64,000 nt of DNA from Rhizophagus prolifer (GCA_019425655.1 NQWY01024828.1:78439-142438); one strand, 5' to 3'. Shown: positions 1 to 8,753, counted from the stretch's first letter. Notes: generated by a model from the sequence alone, not told the origin. Program-made: numbers and translations.

Positions 1-913
1 CTTTTTTCTGATTAATTTTTTGATGAATGAGGTCAGAATCTTTACAAAAAGCGAAATTGAAAATAAGGCTTTGTTAATTGATTTTCCAAATCTTACAAAC
101 GTCAATTATCAACACGCGACAATTCCGGATTTTGAGTGGAAATCATTTCCGGAAACATTAGAAGATTATAAAAAAGGATTTGATTGGGTTCAGGAAAATA
201 TCAGAAAAGGAAATTCTTATTTGACGAATTATACAGCTAAAACGAAAATCGAAACCAATCTTAGCTTAGAAGCTATTTTCCGATTATCAAAAGCAAAGTA
301 TAAAGTTTTGGTTCCGAATGAATTTGTATTTTTTTCGCCGGAAACATTTGTGGAAGTTGTTGATAACAAGATTTTTACGCATCCTATGAAAGGAACAATC
401 GATGCGGAAATTGATGATGCAGAAAACATACTGAGAAACGACTCGAAGGAAAAGGCGGAACATTACACAGTTGTCGATTTGTTGAGAAATGATTTGAGTA
501 TGGTTGCGGACAATGTTCAGGTTAAAGAGTTTCAAAGAATCGATTATATCAAAACCAAACAGAAAAATCTCTTGGCAATGAGTTCGGAAATAGAAGGCGA
601 AATCAAACCGGAATATCAAAATAAAATTGGAACCATTCTTCAAAAGTTGTTGCCGGCAGGTTCTATTTTGGGTGCGCCAAAGCCCAAAACTTTGGAAATC
701 ATTTTGGAAGCTGAGCAATATGAGAGAGGATTTTATACAGGAATTGCGGGTTATTTTGACGGAAAAAATCTGGATTCCTGCGTAATGATACGTTTTATTG
801 AAAAAGAGAACGACCAACTGTTTTTCAAAAGCGGAGGTGGAATTACCCATCAAAGTGACCTTATCAGCGAATACGAAGAAATGAAAAACAAAATTTATGT
901 CCCGATTTATTGA
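1..913 (+). CDS. pabB: Aminodeoxychorismate synthase component I, 5' end cut by window
   Basis: Chorismate-binding enzyme that uses ammonia from a PabA-type glutaminase to make 4-amino-4-deoxychorismate for folate. Visible family signatures are HPMKGTID (the PIKGT-like motif), VVDLLRNDLS, LLPAGSILGAPKPKT, RGFYTGIAGY and the C-terminal FKSGGGIT followed by YEE. The frame is open leftwards to the window edge: before the ATG at 23 it reads hydrophobic residues ending in FFLINFL, which looks like real protein, so the true start probably lies outside the window. The stop at 911-913 overlaps the next gene by 17 bp, implying translational coupling. No fused glutaminase is visible. An anthranilate synthase component I is less likely because the protein is short and sits beside a class IV aminotransferase. 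Confidence 0.87.
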   Translation, partial: FFLINFLMNEVRIFTKSEIENKALLIDFPNLTNVNYQHATIPDFEWKSFPETLEDYKKGFDWVQENIRKGNSYLTNYTAKTKIETNLSLEAIFRLSKAKYKVLVPNEFVFFSPETFVEVVDNKIFTHPMKGTIDAEIDDAENILRNDSKEKAEHYTVVDLLRNDLSMVADNVQVKEFQRIDYIKTKQKNLLAMSSEIEGEIKPEYQNKIGTILQKLLPAGSILGAPKPKTLEIILEAEQYERGFYTGIAGYFDGKNLDSCVMIRFIEKENDQLFFKSGGGITHQSDLISEYEEMKNKIYVPIY

Positions 914-1523
914 AAGTATCAAAGTTGAAGACCAAAAAATTTTCCTGAAAGAACTTCATCAGAAAAGAATGAACGACACTTTTTCGAACTTCGGAAAAGT
1001 ATGTAGAATCGGTATTTATAATTCATTCCTAAATCTTGAACATGATGAAGATGGACTTTATAAATTCCGGATCGAATATGATCTGGAAAACAATTTCAAA
1101 ACACAAATCATTCCTTATGCGATTTCAGAATTAGGTGATTTCGAATTAGTTATTGATAATGAAATCGACTATAGCTTTAAGTCTGCTGACAGGGTTCAAT
1201 TACAAAAACTGAAAGATAAAAGTCACGCAGATGAAATCATTATTGTGAAAAATAATCAGATTACAGACACTTCATATTCCAATCTTTTGTTCCTTAAAGA
1301 TAAAACTTGGTTCACACCGAAAAGTTATCTGCTGAATGGCGTAATGAGGCAAAATCTTTTACATTTAAAAGAAATCAAAGAAACTGATGTCACTTTAGAT
1401 AATATCAAAGAATTCACACATTTTCAGTTGATCAATGCTTTGAATGATTTCGATGATATGTTCGTTTATCCGATTGAAAAAATCATTAATCTTCCGAAAG
1501 AGGAATCGGATTTGGAGTTTTAA
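897..1523 (+). CDS. Aminotransferase class IV, PabC-like
   Basis: A 208-residue fold-type IV PLP enzyme; in this position it would be expected to act as aminodeoxychorismate lyase, converting the PabB product to p-aminobenzoate and pyruvate. Lys95 in DYSFKSADR is the likely Schiff-base lysine, and ITDTSYSNLLF followed by WFTPKSYLLNGVMR is the usual cofactor-binding and C-terminal signature. It is shorter than E. coli PabC (269 aa), as is common in Bacteroidota versions. The ATG at 897 overlaps pabB, which supports one transcript and a shared pathway. The lyase activity is inferred from context; a D-amino acid or branched-chain aminotransferase cannot be excluded from sequence alone. Confidence 0.8.
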   Translation: MSRFIESIKVEDQKIFLKELHQKRMNDTFSNFGKVCRIGIYNSFLNLEHDEDGLYKFRIEYDLENNFKTQIIPYAISELGDFELVIDNEIDYSFKSADRVQLQKLKDKSHADEIIIVKNNQITDTSYSNLLFLKDKTWFTPKSYLLNGVMRQNLLHLKEIKETDVTLDNIKEFTHFQLINALNDFDDMFVYPIEKIINLPKEESDLEF

Positions 1524-1930
1524 TTTATTTTAGAGATTACTGATTCAACGGAATTATCTTCAAAAGTAGTTGTAATTGTTGCAGAGTTATTTTTGATTTT
1601 AAAAATTCTACATTTCAAACCACCATTAGAATTAATGTAAATATCAGCTTCATCAAATTTACTCTTTAGAGTATCTATTAATAAAATATATTCACAATCA
1701 TTTATCCATTTTAGATTGTAAATCCTTTTATTTCCTATTTTTTTACCTGTTTTTAAATCGAAGGTTTCCTCAGATTGAGAATTTTGTTTTCTATCTAAAA
1801 TATATTTTCTGTTATCAAATTTACTAACGAGTTCAAACTTACCAATATGAAAATCTTTACATTTTAAATCATGTTCATTTTTAAAACAAACAACTGAAAG
1901 AAGAGCAAAGCAAAGAAATAGATTTTTCAT
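1520..1930 (-). CDS. Small exported protein of unknown function
   Basis: A 136-residue protein with an N-terminal hydrophobic export signal (MKNLFLCFALLSVVCF). The body has a pattern seen in a family of small flavobacterial proteins often mislabelled DNA topoisomerase IV: a Cys followed by KDFHIGKFEL near the N-terminus and KWINDCEYILL in the middle. It is probably periplasmic or anchored; the Cys at residue 15 is not in a clean lipobox, so lipidation is uncertain. The 3' end overlaps the pabC-like gene tail to tail by 4 bp. It starts 12 bp downstream of the menD stop on the same strand, so it may be read through from menD. No function can be assigned. Confidence 0.65.
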   Translation of the reverse strand: MKNLFLCFALLSVVCFKNEHDLKCKDFHIGKFELVSKFDNRKYILDRKQNSQSEETFDLKTGKKIGNKRIYNLKWINDCEYILLIDTLKSKFDEADIYINSNGGLKCRIFKIKNNSATITTTFEDNSVESVISKIN

Positions 1931-1942
1931 ACTGAGTTTCGC

Positions 1943-3607
1943 TTACTTCAAAGCTTCAAAATACTGTTTCAGAACACCCGCATTATCACATTCAGAAGTC
2001 ATAACTTCCAATATTTTCGGTTTCACATCCGGCTTGAAATAATTAGGTAAAACTCGGTCAAGAGAGATTTCATCTTCAACTCGTGTATATTCAAATCCGA
2101 AATTCTTTGCTAATAATTCTGCATTTCTGTGATGCTGTGTTGCAATGAACTCATCCAAAGCATTCGTTCCACTTGGTCCGGGAATAATTTTGAAAATATT
2201 CCCTTCCCCATTATTGAAAATCACAATTCTCGTATAAGGTGGAATGTACTGATTCCAAAGTCCATTGATATCATAGAAAAACGACAAATCACCGGTAATT
2301 AAAATGGTTGGTTCATCTTCCATCATTGCAAATCCCATTGCGGTAGAAGTACAGCCGTCGATACCACTAGTTCCTCGGTTGCAATACACATCATATTTCT
2401 GATATTCAAATAATTGTGCATATCGGATTGCCGAAGAATTGGAAAAGTGAATTCGGTAATTTTCAGGAACTTGATTGGATAATTGATTAAAAAGATAGAA
2501 ATCAGAAAAAGGAGCTTTGTTAAGATATTCTTCGTGCTTTGCATCTTTTTTATCTTTCAGAACATCCCAAAGGTTGAAATAAGCTCTGGGTTCCAGATTA
2601 ATAGATTTCAGTAATTTGGAAAAGAAGACTTCTGGTTTTATTTCAATTTTTTGACTTAGAACAAAATAGGTATCAGGCTGCCAATATTCATCAATATGCC
2701 AATGTTGCTTTGGTTTGGCTTTTCTTAGGAATTGCTTCACTCTTTTAGAAACAACATTTTGCCCGATTGTGATTAATAAATCCGGCGCGTAAGTGTGATA
2801 ATCTTCTTCAGAAAAATCGGTAATGTAACGATCGATATGAGCAAAAAACTTATCGTGATGAAGATTGGAATTCATTTCTGTCAAAACCACAACAGTGTGA
2901 TTTTTAACTAATTGAGATAGTTGAGCTTCCAATTCCGGATTTGGAGACAATGTTCCTGCCAAAATCATAATTCTCTTGGAAGTATTCCAATCTGCTATCA
3001 GATTTGATGGAACTTCGTAATTCTTTTTCTGAATTGTTTTCTCGACAGCCGGCATTACAGGTAACTCGTCCAGCAAGTTGTAAAGTGGTTCTGTCAAAGG
3101 AATGTTGATATGAACCGGCCCGCTTTTTTCGATGCACAATTCAACCGCTTTTTTGATGGTTTCAAAATTATAATCATCAGCGCCGTCTTTTTCATCTTCC
3201 AGCAATTCGAAATCGCCGTAAGAATGCTGCTGGAAAATATTCTTCTGACGAATCGTCTGTCCATCAAAAATGTCAACAAAATCCGCAGGCCGGTCTGCTG
3301 TCAAAACCAAAAGCGGTACATTCTGATAAAACGCTTCCACCACCGCAGGATAATAATTAGCTGCAGCAGAACCGCTTGTACAGGTGATAGCCACGGGTTT
3401 TTTAATTGATTTTGAAATTCCCAAACCTACAAAAGCCGCCGCTCTTTCGTCCACAATACTGTAACACTGGAACGCATCAATCTCGGAAAAATGAATCGCC
3501 AAAGGTGCGTTTCTGGAGCCTGGAGAAATGATGATTTTATCGATGCCGTACTGTTCAAGAATATGAGCTAGAATCTGGATGCTTCGTTTTGCGGAATATT
3601 GCTTCAT
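1943..3607 (-). CDS. menD: 2-succinyl-5-enolpyruvyl-6-hydroxy-3-cyclohexene-1-carboxylate synthase
   Basis: ThDP-dependent enzyme of menaquinone synthesis that joins isochorismate and 2-oxoglutarate. At 554 residues it has family length. The N-terminal PYR domain opens with ISPGSRNAPLAI and contains CTSGSAAANYYPAVVEA; the C-terminal PP domain has the ThDP/Mg motif GDLSFFYDINGLWN and IFNNGEGNIF. Flavobacteria respire with menaquinone, so the gene is expected. It shares chorismate supply with the neighbouring pab genes. A repeat element fills the space upstream of its start. A TAnnTTTG-type match on this strand lies at 3640-3647, but no well-spaced TTG partner was found. Confidence 0.95.
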   Translation of the reverse strand: MKQYSAKRSIQILAHILEQYGIDKIIISPGSRNAPLAIHFSEIDAFQCYSIVDERAAAFVGLGISKSIKKPVAITCTSGSAAANYYPAVVEAFYQNVPLLVLTADRPADFVDIFDGQTIRQKNIFQQHSYGDFELLEDEKDGADDYNFETIKKAVELCIEKSGPVHINIPLTEPLYNLLDELPVMPAVEKTIQKKNYEVPSNLIADWNTSKRIMILAGTLSPNPELEAQLSQLVKNHTVVVLTEMNSNLHHDKFFAHIDRYITDFSEEDYHTYAPDLLITIGQNVVSKRVKQFLRKAKPKQHWHIDEYWQPDTYFVLSQKIEIKPEVFFSKLLKSINLEPRAYFNLWDVLKDKKDAKHEEYLNKAPFSDFYLFNQLSNQVPENYRIHFSNSSAIRYAQLFEYQKYDVYCNRGTSGIDGCTSTAMGFAMMEDEPTILITGDLSFFYDINGLWNQYIPPYTRIVIFNNGEGNIFKIIPGPSGTNALDEFIATQHHRNAELLAKNFGFEYTRVEDEISLDRVLPNYFKPDVKPKILEVMTSECDNAGVLKQYFEALK

Positions 3608-3665
3608 TTGGGAAAATTACTGAGAAATAAATCAGTTTGCAAATTTAATGAAAAGACTTGTTTTA

Positions 3666-3791
3666 TTTTATCGCAAAGGCGGAAAATTATAGACACACTA
3701 TCGATTTTAAGTCGCAAGGTTATATTGTGATTTTAATTTTGCGACTCTTAACGAATTGCAATTAAGAATAATTTGTGACTTTGCGATAAAA
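3666..3791. repeat. Intergenic hairpin repeat, copy 1
   Basis: Bounded by a perfect 13-bp inverted repeat: TTTTATCGCAAAG at 3666-3678 and its complement at 3779-3791. The interior contains further TCGCAAG and TTGCGACT words in both orientations. It occupies almost the whole gap between menD and the radical SAM gene and shares its core words with copies near 4.85, 19.5, 59.3, 60.2, 62.7 and 63.3 kb. Confidence 0.75.
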
Positions 3792-3792
3792 A

Positions 3793-4833
3793 CTAAAACA
3801 ATCGCAATTGCTGCGTTCTGCTTCCTGTAAAATGTTCGGTTGTGAGAATTACTCTTTCACGATTATTAAAAAACTTCTTCTTCCCGATTTCAAAGGTTTT
3901 ATGAATCATTTCTGCAATATTGCCTTCTCCTTGATAACGTTGGAAAAATCGCTTTTCACCAAGATTTCCGCCTCGCATTGAGCGGATGAGATTCAGGACT
4001 TTATCTTTTCTGTCGGGGAAATGTGCTTCCAGCCACTGGACAAAAACCGGTTCAACAGTATCATTCAGCCTGACCAGAGTATAACCGCAACTTTTTGCAC
4101 CGGCTTCGGAAACAGATTTCATTATAAAAAGGCTTTCGTCACTTGTCAAAGCAGGAATCACAGGCGCAATCATCACATTCACAGGAATATTTTTCCCGGA
4201 TAAAACTTCGATCGCTTTCAGTTTGTTTTTGGCTGTCGAAGTCCTTGGTTCCATTATGCGTCTCAAATCTTCATTAAGCGTCGGAATGCTCATATTCACG
4301 GAAATCAGGTTTTTCTCTGCCATTTTTTCAAGAATATCCAGATCTCTCAAAATCAAAGCGTTTTTGGTGATGATGGAAACCGGATGTCTGTAATCCAAAC
4401 AAACCTGAAGCAGTTTTCTGGTAATTTCGAACTGTCTTTCAATGGGTTGGTAGCAATCGGTATTCCCGGAAAGCATAATTGGTTTCGGAATGTAAGATTT
4501 CTTTTGAAAAGTTTTTTCCAAAAGCTCCGGCGCATTTTTTTTGACCATCAATTTTCTTTCAAAATCAATTCCTGCGCTGTAACCCCAAAATTCGTGAGTA
4601 GGTCTTGCAAAACAATACGAGCAACCGTGTTCACAACCCTGATATGGATTCATCGAATAATCCATGGGCAAATCCGGACTCTTGACAACATTGATAATTG
4701 TCTTTGGAAAAACTTCTGTCACCTGAGTCTTGATTTTTTCCAATTCATAATCTTCCGGCTCGAACGTATATCTGTCGAACCGGTTGATGACGTTGCGTTG
4801 CGCACCCTGACCTTTTGGAATTAAATCTGACAT
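3793..4833 (-). CDS. Radical SAM protein, PA0069-like
   Basis: A 346-residue radical SAM protein. The [4Fe-4S]/SAM motif CEHGCSYC has cysteines at residues 67, 71 and 74, preceded by MNPYQGCEHGC, typical of the PA0069/SplB-like group. It continues with MLSGNTDCYQPIE and ITRKLLQVCLDYRHPVSIITKNALILRD, also characteristic of that group. The start is set at the ATG at 4833 (MSDLIPKGQGAQ); the upstream in-frame ATG would add ten unlikely residues and run into repeat DNA. The substrate is unknown; a role in DNA photoproduct repair has been suggested for relatives but cannot be read here. Copies of the same hairpin repeat flank it on both sides. Confidence 0.85.
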   Translation of the reverse strand: MSDLIPKGQGAQRNVINRFDRYTFEPEDYELEKIKTQVTEVFPKTIINVVKSPDLPMDYSMNPYQGCEHGCSYCFARPTHEFWGYSAGIDFERKLMVKKNAPELLEKTFQKKSYIPKPIMLSGNTDCYQPIERQFEITRKLLQVCLDYRHPVSIITKNALILRDLDILEKMAEKNLISVNMSIPTLNEDLRRIMEPRTSTAKNKLKAIEVLSGKNIPVNVMIAPVIPALTSDESLFIMKSVSEAGAKSCGYTLVRLNDTVEPVFVQWLEAHFPDRKDKVLNLIRSMRGGNLGEKRFFQRYQGEGNIAEMIHKTFEIGKKKFFNNRERVILTTEHFTGSRTQQLRLF

Positions 4834-4847
4834 AAGTTGATGAAAAT

Positions 4848-4954
4848 TAACGCAAAGGCACAAAGAAAAAAGATTAAAAATCTGTTTTAAGTCGCAAAAC
4901 TTTGCCTCTTAAAAAAGTTAATAAGGAAATAAACTTTCCGCCTTTGCGATAAAA
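4848..4954. repeat. Intergenic hairpin repeat, copy 2
   Basis: Begins TTAACGCAAAGGCACAAAG and ends CCGCCTTTGCGATAAAA; CGCAAAGGC (4851-4859) and GCCTTTGCG (4940-4948) form a perfect 9-bp inverted repeat. The interior has TAAGTCGCAAAACTTTGCC, which is itself self-complementary in part. Same family as copy 1 on the other side of the radical SAM gene. Confidence 0.7.
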
Positions 4955-5080
4955 TTGATTGGAATTATTGTTTCAAAATTATCACTTGAAAAATGAAAAA
5001 TATCTTAAAATTCCAGAAAGTTTTCCACAAAAAAATCCGGCTCAAAGGAACCGGAATTATGTATAATTAAATAGCTTATA

Positions 5081-5275
5081 TTATAAAAAAGCTTCTAATT
5101 CTATACCATCACCGGATCCTGTGTAAGGTTTTCTCGGAGAGCTGAATAGCAAATGATGGTCAGAATAATCGCTGTTGTAAATTCTGTTTTTTAAATATTT
5201 TCTTACCGCAATGGCGCTCAGAACAGCTGCTGTTCCGAATAATCCCGCAAATATGATTTCAATATTTCTCTTCAT
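5081..5275 (-). CDS. Small single-pass membrane protein
   Basis: A 64-residue protein starting MKRNIEIIFAGLFG at the ATG at 5275. One membrane segment is visible near the N-terminus (about residues 4-24), followed by a basic stretch (RKYLKNR) and a polar tail ending in GIELEAFL. The basic flank after the segment suggests the tail is cytoplasmic. An upstream in-frame ATG at 5293 would add MKLIIS and is less likely. No family was recognised. It is divergent from the histidine kinase operon. Confidence 0.55.
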   Translation of the reverse strand: MKRNIEIIFAGLFGTAAVLSAIAVRKYLKNRIYNSDYSDHHLLFSSPRKPYTGSGDGIELEAFL

Positions 5276-5385
5276 ACTAATAATTAATTTCAATTCTCAA
5301 AAGCAAATAGTGTTCCTTTTTATTTTATCCAAAATGACAATTTTTACAATTCAGTCGGATTTTTATACAGTTCGGTCAATATTAA

Positions 5386-5416
5386 TTGCTTAACTTCTGG
5401 TATTGAAATAATTTTG
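5386..5416 (+). promoter_or_regulatory. Bacteroidota-type promoter of the 2TM kinase operon
   Basis: TTG at 5386-5388 and TAATTTTG at 5409-5416 are separated by 20 nt, a full match to the Bacteroidota -33/-7 consensus. Transcription would begin near 5422, giving a leader of only about 12 nt before the ATG at 5434. Confidence 0.7.
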
Positions 5417-5433
5417 AACCAAGAAATTAGAAT

Positions 5434-6753
5434 ATGAATAAGAAACCATTGATAACGCTCACCTGGATTACACTTGGCTCGTCCATTTTTTTCTTCACTT
5501 TTTTCTCTGATGAGAAAACTTTAGAAAGCTTTGGTTATAACTTGCTTATTTCAGGAATGTATGCTTTTGGATTAGGCTTAAGTAATGGTTTTTTAAATGA
5601 TTTCCTCAACAAAAAATTTTCATGGACGGAACAGACCAGACTTAGAACCATTTTAGGAATCGTAGCAACCATCATTGTCAACTTTGTAGTCGTTTATTTT
5701 TGTAATTATATCAATTTTGTGATTATTCAGAAGGTTTCTACTCAAGAAGAATTCTTCTCAGGAAAATATAATTTTACCAATTGGTTTTTTGTCAATTTTG
5801 CCTTGATGATTTCAGCTTTTCTCCACGCCAAAGGCTTTATGGAGGAACTAAAAAAGAACACCAAACAAGAAGTTGTAGAACAGAAACTGATTGCAAAATC
5901 TGCCAACGCCCAATTCGAATCTTTGAAGAATCAATTGGATCCGCATTTTCTTTTCAATTCACTTAATGTCTTAACCGCTTTGATTGATGAAAATCCTGAA
6001 CAGGCGCAGAAATTCACCACATCGATGTCTAAGATTTACCGTTACGTTCTGGAAAAGAAAGATAAAGAAATGGTCAAAGTGGAGGATGAGATAGAATTTG
6101 CTAAAATCTACTGTAATCTTTTGAAAACCAGATTTGAAGACAGTGTGAATTTTATTTTTGAAGTTAATAATGATGATTTACAAAAATTCGTGGTTCCACT
6201 TTCTCTGCAATTATTATTAGAAAACTGTATCAAACATAATTTCGCAACCTCATCAAAACCTTTGAACATCAGAATCTTTACGGAAGGAAAATTCCTCTGT
6301 ATAGAGAATAATCTCCAGGTAAGAGAACAATTGAAAGAAAGTGCAGGAATCGGTTTGGCAAACATCGTTCAGCGTTATGCATTGCTTACTAAAGAAAATG
6401 TATTCATAGAAAAATCAGAACAGACCTTTAAAGTCAAAATACCAATATTAATCGAAAAAAATTCTCAAACGATGACAACTTATACATCAGAAACCACAGA
6501 AAATGTCGCTTACGAAAGAGCGGTAAAAAGAGTAAAAGAACTGAAAGGATTCTACGGAAACTTAATCTCTTATTGTATCGTCATCCCATTTTTAGTTATC
6601 ATCAATCTTTTGACTTCTTCCAAACAAATTTGGTTTTACTGGCCAATGCTAGGATGGGGAATCGGACTTGTGGCACACGGAATGACCGTCTTCGCCATCG
6701 GTAAAAACTGGGAAGAAAAGAAGATTCGTGAAATAATGAACAATCAGAAATAA
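5434..6753 (+). CDS. LytS-type histidine kinase with C-terminal 2TM domain
   Basis: A 439-residue membrane sensor kinase. Residues 1-135 hold about four membrane segments. The His_kinase domain follows, with the phospho-acceptor His171 in QLDPHFLFNSLN, then an ATPase domain with the N-box LLLENCIKHN and the glycine motif GIGLANIVQRY. Unusually, residues about 355-439 form a 2TM domain: an amphipathic AYERAVKRVKELKGFYGN helix, two membrane segments, and GKNWEEKKIREIM. The same module occurs as two separate genes immediately downstream, with a LytTR regulator at the end of the operon as the likely partner. The signal sensed is unknown. Confidence 0.88.
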   Translation: MNKKPLITLTWITLGSSIFFFTFFSDEKTLESFGYNLLISGMYAFGLGLSNGFLNDFLNKKFSWTEQTRLRTILGIVATIIVNFVVVYFCNYINFVIIQKVSTQEEFFSGKYNFTNWFFVNFALMISAFLHAKGFMEELKKNTKQEVVEQKLIAKSANAQFESLKNQLDPHFLFNSLNVLTALIDENPEQAQKFTTSMSKIYRYVLEKKDKEMVKVEDEIEFAKIYCNLLKTRFEDSVNFIFEVNNDDLQKFVVPLSLQLLLENCIKHNFATSSKPLNIRIFTEGKFLCIENNLQVREQLKESAGIGLANIVQRYALLTKENVFIEKSEQTFKVKIPILIEKNSQTMTTYTSETTENVAYERAVKRVKELKGFYGNLISYCIVIPFLVIINLLTSSKQIWFYWPMLGWGIGLVAHGMTVFAIGKNWEEKKIREIMNNQK

Positions 6754-6771
6754 TCTTTTAAATCAATAACA

Positions 6772-7071
6772 ATGGAACATATTAATAAAGACAATCCACG
6801 TTATGCAATGGCTGTGGAAAGGGTACAAAAAATCAAAAAATTCTATACAGGGATTTTAGTTTTCATAATCGTATTTGGAGTGGTTTATGGTGTCAGATTT
6901 TTCAAGCACGGATTTCCGCAGAACCTTGGCGAGATGCATGTATCGTGGATTTTCATCATCTGGGGATTGATTCTGACCATCAAAGGCGCAAAACTGTTTT
7001 TGTTCAATTCCGATTGGGAAAATGATATGATTAACAAAGAAATCAAAAAACAAAACAATGGAAATTATTAA
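6772..7071 (+). CDS. 2TM domain-containing protein (first free copy)
   Basis: A 99-residue protein that is essentially one 2TM domain: an N-terminal helix with YAMAVERVQKIKKFYTG, two membrane spans (about residues 24-44 and 56-75) and a C-terminal NSDWENDMINKEIKK. It aligns by eye with the C-terminus of the preceding kinase and with the next gene. It lies 18 bp after the kinase stop and its end overlaps the next start by 14 bp. The function of 2TM proteins is not established; a link to signalling through the kinase is inferred from the operon. Confidence 0.8.
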   Translation: MEHINKDNPRYAMAVERVQKIKKFYTGILVFIIVFGVVYGVRFFKHGFPQNLGEMHVSWIFIIWGLILTIKGAKLFLFNSDWENDMINKEIKKQNNGNY

Positions 7072-7360
7072 CGATAAAAACGATATCCAATATCGTGAAG
7101 CTGTAAGAAAAGTAAAACGTCTGAAAAGCTTTTACACGCATTTGACAATCTATGTTCTTGTGAATCTATTTCTTATTTTTGCTAATTGGAGCGAAATCCG
7201 GGAAGAACATAGTATTTGGAGCTGGCAGATTTGGGCGGTTCCATTCTTTTGGGGAATCGGATTGGTAGCACAAGCTGTGGGTGTTTTTTGTCCCGGATTT
7301 TTCTTCGGGAAAGATTGGGAGGATAAAAAAATCAAAGAGCTGACAGAGAAGTATAAATAA
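7058..7360 (+). CDS. 2TM domain-containing protein (second free copy)
   Basis: A 100-residue 2TM protein with YREAVRKVKRLKSFYTHLTIY, two hydrophobic spans and GKDWEDKKIKELTEKYK. It is closer to the fused domain of the kinase than the preceding gene is: both keep FWGIGLVAQ or WGIGLVAH and GK(N/D)WE(E/D)KKI. The ATG at 7058 lies inside the 3' end of the first copy. Tandem arrangement suggests local duplication of the module. Confidence 0.82.
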   Translation: MEIINDKNDIQYREAVRKVKRLKSFYTHLTIYVLVNLFLIFANWSEIREEHSIWSWQIWAVPFFWGIGLVAQAVGVFCPGFFFGKDWEDKKIKELTEKYK

Positions 7361-7361
7361 A

Positions 7362-7937
7362 GTGATACAGATATTTTTTTATATTCTAATGGGAGCTTGG
7401 CTTTTTACCGAGGTCTTTTATAAAAGCCAAATGTCATCCAACAATTCTGACCAAAAAGGCAAGGATAAGTCTTCTCTCAGCTTGCTTTGGATTGTTATTA
7501 TTTCATCAATATCATTATCAATTTTTGTTTCATATGTTCATTTTGAGGATTTTAGTTTGATGATAACAACACAAAACTGGATAATCTATCTTGGATTGAT
7601 TGTCTTATTTATCGGGATTTTGACAAGGTTTTTAATCATAAAATCTTTGGGCAAATATTTTACTGTAGACGTAACGATACGAGAAGGTCATCAAATAAAA
7701 AAAGACGGAGTTTACAGTGTTTTGAGGCATCCTTCATATTCTGCATCTTTACTTACATTTCTAGGTTTAGGCTTATTTTTGAATAATTGGATTTCACTAA
7801 TTATTGCTTTTATTCCACCATTTTTAGCATTTTTGTACAGAATTAAAATTGAAGAAAGCGCCTTGATTGGCCAGTTCGGACAAGATTACATTGATTATAA
7901 AAGACAAACAAAAAAATTAATACCATTTATTTATTAA
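7362..7937 (+). CDS. Isoprenylcysteine methyltransferase-like membrane protein
   Basis: A 191-residue integral membrane protein with about five spans and the ICMT/PEMT-type C-terminal signature: GVYSVLRHPSYSASLL, then KIEESALIGQFGQDYIDYKRQTKKLIP. Such proteins use SAM to methylate a membrane-associated acceptor; the bacterial substrate is unknown, and prenylated proteins are not expected. The frame opens with GTG at 7362, one base after the preceding stop; an ATG at 7389 is an alternative. The arrangement implies co-transcription with the kinase, 2TM proteins and LytTR regulator, so it may modify something in that signalling circuit. Confidence 0.78.
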   Translation: MIQIFFYILMGAWLFTEVFYKSQMSSNNSDQKGKDKSSLSLLWIVIISSISLSIFVSYVHFEDFSLMITTQNWIIYLGLIVLFIGILTRFLIIKSLGKYFTVDVTIREGHQIKKDGVYSVLRHPSYSASLLTFLGLGLFLNNWISLIIAFIPPFLAFLYRIKIEESALIGQFGQDYIDYKRQTKKLIPFIY

Positions 7938-7941
7938 ACCA

Positions 7942-8688
7942 ATGAAAATTAGAACTATAATCATCGAAGACGAAAAACCGGCCGTCAGAAGACTTGAAAA
8001 ATTGTTGGGATTATTTTCTGATTTAGAATTAGTTACGAGCCTTAATTCTGTGGAAGAAGCCGTTGATTGGTTTCAGCAAAATGAGCATCCACAATTGATT
8101 TTTTCGGACATTGTTCTTGGTGATGGATTATCGTTTGATATTTTTGATAAAGTTTCAACCAAGGCTTTTATCATCTATACGACGGCTTTTGACCAATATA
8201 CTTTGAAAGCGTTTAAACTGAACAGCATCGATTATCTTCTGAAACCGATCGAGGAAGAGGATTTGGCAAAAGCCATTGAAAAATTCAAATCATTTCTACC
8301 AGAAGAAGGATCGGTTAATTCACAGGAAATCAGGCAAATCGTTAGAAAAGAAAAATCGACACTTTCCAGAATTTTGGTGAAAATCGGGTACAATCTGAAA
8401 GTAGTTTCCATTAATGAAATAAGTTGTTTCTTCAGCGAGAACAAAATTGTTTACCTACAAACCAAAGAACGAACTTATCCAACGGATTTTACATTAGACG
8501 AATTGGAAAATGTTTTGGACGAAACCAAATTTTTCCGGGTAAATAGGCAATTTATCATCAGTTCTGATTACATCAAGAATATCCATACTTCCCCAAATTA
8601 TAAAGTCGATTTGGAATTTCAACCTAATGAAGAAATCACAGTGAGCAGAGAACGGGTGAAAGATTTTAAGGATTGGCTTGCGGGATAA
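7942..8688 (+). CDS. LytTR-family response regulator
   Basis: A 248-residue regulator with an N-terminal receiver domain (acidic IIEDE, phospho-acceptor Asp56 in IFSDIVLGDG, and YLLKPIEEED carrying the conserved Lys) and a C-terminal LytTR DNA-binding domain from about residue 140 (SRILVKIGYNLKVVSINEISCFFSENKIVYL, then RVNRQFIIS). This is the usual partner of LytS-type kinases, and the kinase is the first gene of the same operon. Target genes are unknown; LytTR systems often regulate neighbouring membrane proteins, so autoregulation of the 2TM genes is possible. A strong terminator follows. Confidence 0.93.
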   Translation: MKIRTIIIEDEKPAVRRLEKLLGLFSDLELVTSLNSVEEAVDWFQQNEHPQLIFSDIVLGDGLSFDIFDKVSTKAFIIYTTAFDQYTLKAFKLNSIDYLLKPIEEEDLAKAIEKFKSFLPEEGSVNSQEIRQIVRKEKSTLSRILVKIGYNLKVVSINEISCFFSENKIVYLQTKERTYPTDFTLDELENVLDETKFFRVNRQFIISSDYIKNIHTSPNYKVDLEFQPNEEITVSRERVKDFKDWLAG

Positions 8689-8693
8689 AGAGA

Positions 8694-8726
8694 AACCCTT
8701 TCAGAGTTCAAAACTTTGAAAGGGTT
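8694..8726. terminator. Terminator between LytTR regulator and mnmA
   Basis: AACCCTTTCA (8694-8703) pairs with TGAAAGGGTT (8717-8726), a perfect 10-bp stem between convergent genes. The following bases are T-rich, and the preceding bases are A-rich, so it may work in both directions. Confidence 0.75.
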
Positions 8727-8753
8727 ATATAGGTTTATTTATTTTTCTTGTAA

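Noticed and set aside
287-922. A long minus-strand frame opposite pabB
   Set aside because: It overlaps a clear pabB frame over its whole length and has a Phe/Ile/Asn-rich composition typical of shadow frames in AT-rich DNA.
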